Assembly: GCA_946061795.1 (NCBI GenBank)
Contig: CAMGSK010000081.1
Location: forward strand, 1-6,808
Origin: an uncultured Elusimicrobium sp.
Lineage (GTDB): Bacteria > Elusimicrobiota > Elusimicrobia > Elusimicrobiales > Elusimicrobiaceae
Direction of reading: 5' to 3'
DNA: 6,808 nt
Shown here: piece after piece, positions 5,571-6,808 of the stretch
Numbering within the stretch: position 1 is the first letter of the stretch
Layout: every line of letters begins with the position of its first letter
Notes under the pieces: model-generated
What the model saw: only the letters and a program-made list of their open reading frames with translations
Database searches by the model: none
What the model was told of the DNA's origin: nothing
Program-made: the position numbers and the translations under genes

Positions 5571-6554
5571 TCAAGAAGAACGTTTGTTTTGCCCCCGCTT
5601 GGGACGGGACAAAGACTTCCACGCGTCCACCACGGGCCGGTGGTCCTCTTTACTGCGCACGACATAATGAGGTGATGCGTCCTTGCGGTCCATTTTGTAA
5701 TAGTCGCTGCCCATCACGCTTTCCATAAATTCCGTCAGCTGTTTATTAAATACCGCAAAGGTAAAAAATTCATCTTTTTTATCCCGGGACCCAATCGTCA
5801 AACTCCCTGAAATGATTCCGGCCAACTCTCCGGTATTGGTCATCACGCCGGAACCGCTCATTCCTTCCCGTACGCCGAAATTTTGCGTATATGCAAACCC
5901 CAGTTCTTTAACGTAATAGCTGGGATGAGGATTCTGCAAGACGGCCCGCTTCCCGTCAAAAATAGAAATGACCGACAGGGTTCTGTCAATCCGCCGCGTG
6001 GCTTCCTCAAACACCAAAAGGGGCGGAAGCGCGGGATTTAAGGCTTGGGTAAATTCCCTCCGGGCGGAAGGCGTACGCCGTAAGAACGCGTCAAACTGCG
6101 CGGCGGAAACGGCCGCCGGACGCCTGCCGGGCTCTTGCGGTCTTTGATAATAAGTAATGGCCGCCTGGTTTAAATCAATTTTCAGCAAAGCAAAATCATG
6201 CACGACAGAGCGATGGGCTCCGTACTGCGGATGCACAAACACCAGCGGTTTCTTAGGCGTGTGCCGCACGGAAGCCAACGCGGAAAAGGGCTGTTCCAGC
6301 AAATCCACTCTCAGTTCGCACCCGTCCTTGCACACCGTCACGCAATGGGCGGCAGTGGCAAACCACTTTTTGCCCACGCGGGTGGCTTGGCATTTTTGCG
6401 CCGGGCCCTTCAGAGGAAGAATATAATATTCAAACGTATGCCAAAAATCCTCTTTTTTGCTGTGCGCATCCTCATTAACTACGGACAAAACACTCACCTG
6501 CCCATATAAAGGCAGGCAGCAGCACGCCAAAATACATAAAAAAATTCTTTTCAT
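5571..6554 (-). CDS. Secreted trypsin-like serine protease
   Basis: This 327-residue protein of the chymotrypsin fold (S1-like) has a visible catalytic triad: H70 in TAAHC (67-71), D120 in HDFALLKID (119-127) and S233 in GMSGSG (231-236). The spacing and order are those of the family. C55 and C71 are 16 residues apart, like the disulfide that braces the active-site histidine in trypsins. C75 and C79 may form another disulfide. The N-terminus MKRIFLCILACCCLPLYG is a signal peptide, probably cut near residues 18-19. A lipobox reading (ILAC) is possible but weaker. The protein therefore acts outside the cytoplasm. The substrate is unknown. There is an extra segment of about 50 residues (135-185) between Asp and Ser, and a basic C-terminus. 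It is convergent with obgE and divergent from the next gene. ATG 6554 has no ribosome binding site and lies six bases from a perfect -10. Confidence 0.9.
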   Translation of the reverse strand: MKRIFLCILACCCLPLYGQVSVLSVVNEDAHSKKEDFWHTFEYYILPLKGPAQKCQATRVGKKWFATAAHCVTVCKDGCELRVDLLEQPFSALASVRHTPKKPLVFVHPQYGAHRSVVHDFALLKIDLNQAAITYYQRPQEPGRRPAAVSAAQFDAFLRRTPSARREFTQALNPALPPLLVFEEATRRIDRTLSVISIFDGKRAVLQNPHPSYYVKELGFAYTQNFGVREGMSGSGVMTNTGELAGIISGSLTIGSRDKKDEFFTFAVFNKQLTEFMESVMGSDYYKMDRKDASPHYVVRSKEDHRPVVDAWKSLSRPKRGQNKRSS

Positions 6555-6560
6555 TTTTTT

Positions 6561-6569
6561 ATTATACCA
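6561..6569 (-). promoter_or_regulatory. Extended -10 promoter of the protease gene
   Basis: On the minus strand the sequence reads TGGTATAAT, a perfect extended -10 (TG at 6569-6568, TATAAT at 6566-6561). No good -35 is visible, as is common for extended -10 promoters. Six A residues separate it from the ATG, so the predicted transcription start falls on the first base of the start codon. Confidence 0.65.
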
Positions 6570-6611
6570 ATTCCCGCTCCCGAAACCTTCAGTCCCGGTT
6601 CCCCTATATTT

Positions 6612-6640
6612 TTGCCAACCGCTTCAAAAAATGATTTACT
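6612..6640 (+). promoter_or_regulatory. Promoter of the lipoprotein gene
   Basis: TTGCCA at 6612-6617 (-35, four of six matches) is 17 bases from TTTACT at 6635-6640 (-10, four of six), which has an extended TG at 6632-6633. The predicted start near 6647 gives a leader of about 25 nt. A direct repeat TATCACC at 6645-6651 and 6653-6659 follows immediately and could be an operator or chance. Confidence 0.45.
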
Positions 6641-6671
6641 GAGATATCACCTTATCACCAGAGAGTGTACG

Positions 6672-6808
6672 ATGAAAAAAATTATATTTTTCTGTTTGTT
6701 GTTCTCCGGATGCGCTGCGCTGCAACCCAAGCAACCTTCCGTCACGGTGGATAACCATTCCTTTGTTTTGACGTCCGCCTATACGGGAGCCGAAGGACCG
6801 GTCAATAT
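6672..6808 (+). CDS. Lipoprotein, N-terminal fragment (runs off the window)
   Basis: Forty-five complete codons are visible. The protein begins MKKIIFFCLLFSGC, a short lipoprotein signal peptide with two lysines, a hydrophobic core and the lipobox FSGC. C14 would be the lipid-modified first residue of the mature, membrane-anchored protein. The mature part starts AALQPKQPSVTVDNHSFVLT and shows no domain I can name. A GAGAG at 6661-6665 is six bases before ATG 6672 and may serve as the ribosome binding site. The gene is divergent from the protease across 117 bases. The rest lies beyond the window end. Confidence 0.78.
   Translation, partial: MKKIIFFCLLFSGCAALQPKQPSVTVDNHSFVLTSAYTGAEGPVN

Noticed and set aside
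5329..5667. Plus-strand frame running from obgE through its terminator
   Set aside because: It overlaps the obgE C-terminus, a strong terminator and the protease 3' end, and is a shadow frame.

Overview
The window is ordinary bacterial chromosome: GC-rich, densely coded and Gram-negative-like, with one signal-peptide protease and one lipoprotein. It carries a housekeeping core of mnmA, rplU, rpmA and obgE, flanked by a GAF/HD-GYP signalling gene on the left and a secreted serine protease plus a lipoprotein on the right. I see no insertion sequence, phage gene, CRISPR array, tRNA, rRNA or integration scar. The lineage cannot be fixed from sequence alone. A little-studied phylum such as Elusimicrobiota would be compatible, but this is a guess and not a result.

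Left part (1-1799): a 166-residue protein of unknown function overlaps by 4 bases (ATGA) the start of a cytoplasmic GAF + HD-GYP protein, a probable cyclic-di-GMP phosphodiesterase or receptor. The pair ends at a strong intrinsic terminator. Middle part (1800-5510): mnmA (tRNA 2-thiouridylase) is followed by the conserved ribosomal block rplU-rpmA, a terminator, a 50-residue very basic small protein, and the GTPase obgE with its own terminator. rplU has its own promoter and a long leader hairpin that buries a perfect GGAGG. This is a candidate translational control element. L27 carries an unusual lysine/alanine-rich C-terminal tail.

Right part (5511-6808): a trypsin-like secreted protease on the minus strand converges on obgE. 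Its perfect extended -10 element lies only six bases from the ATG, so its mRNA is probably leaderless. A lipoprotein gene diverges from it and runs off the end of the window.

The genes centre on translation: tRNA wobble modification, two large-subunit proteins and a ribosome-assembly GTPase. I do not see a clearly new multi-gene system. The items most worth following are the rplU leader, the 50-residue gene between rpmA and obgE, the L27 tail, the shifted catalytic cysteine in MnmA, the leaderless protease transcript and the unknown first gene.
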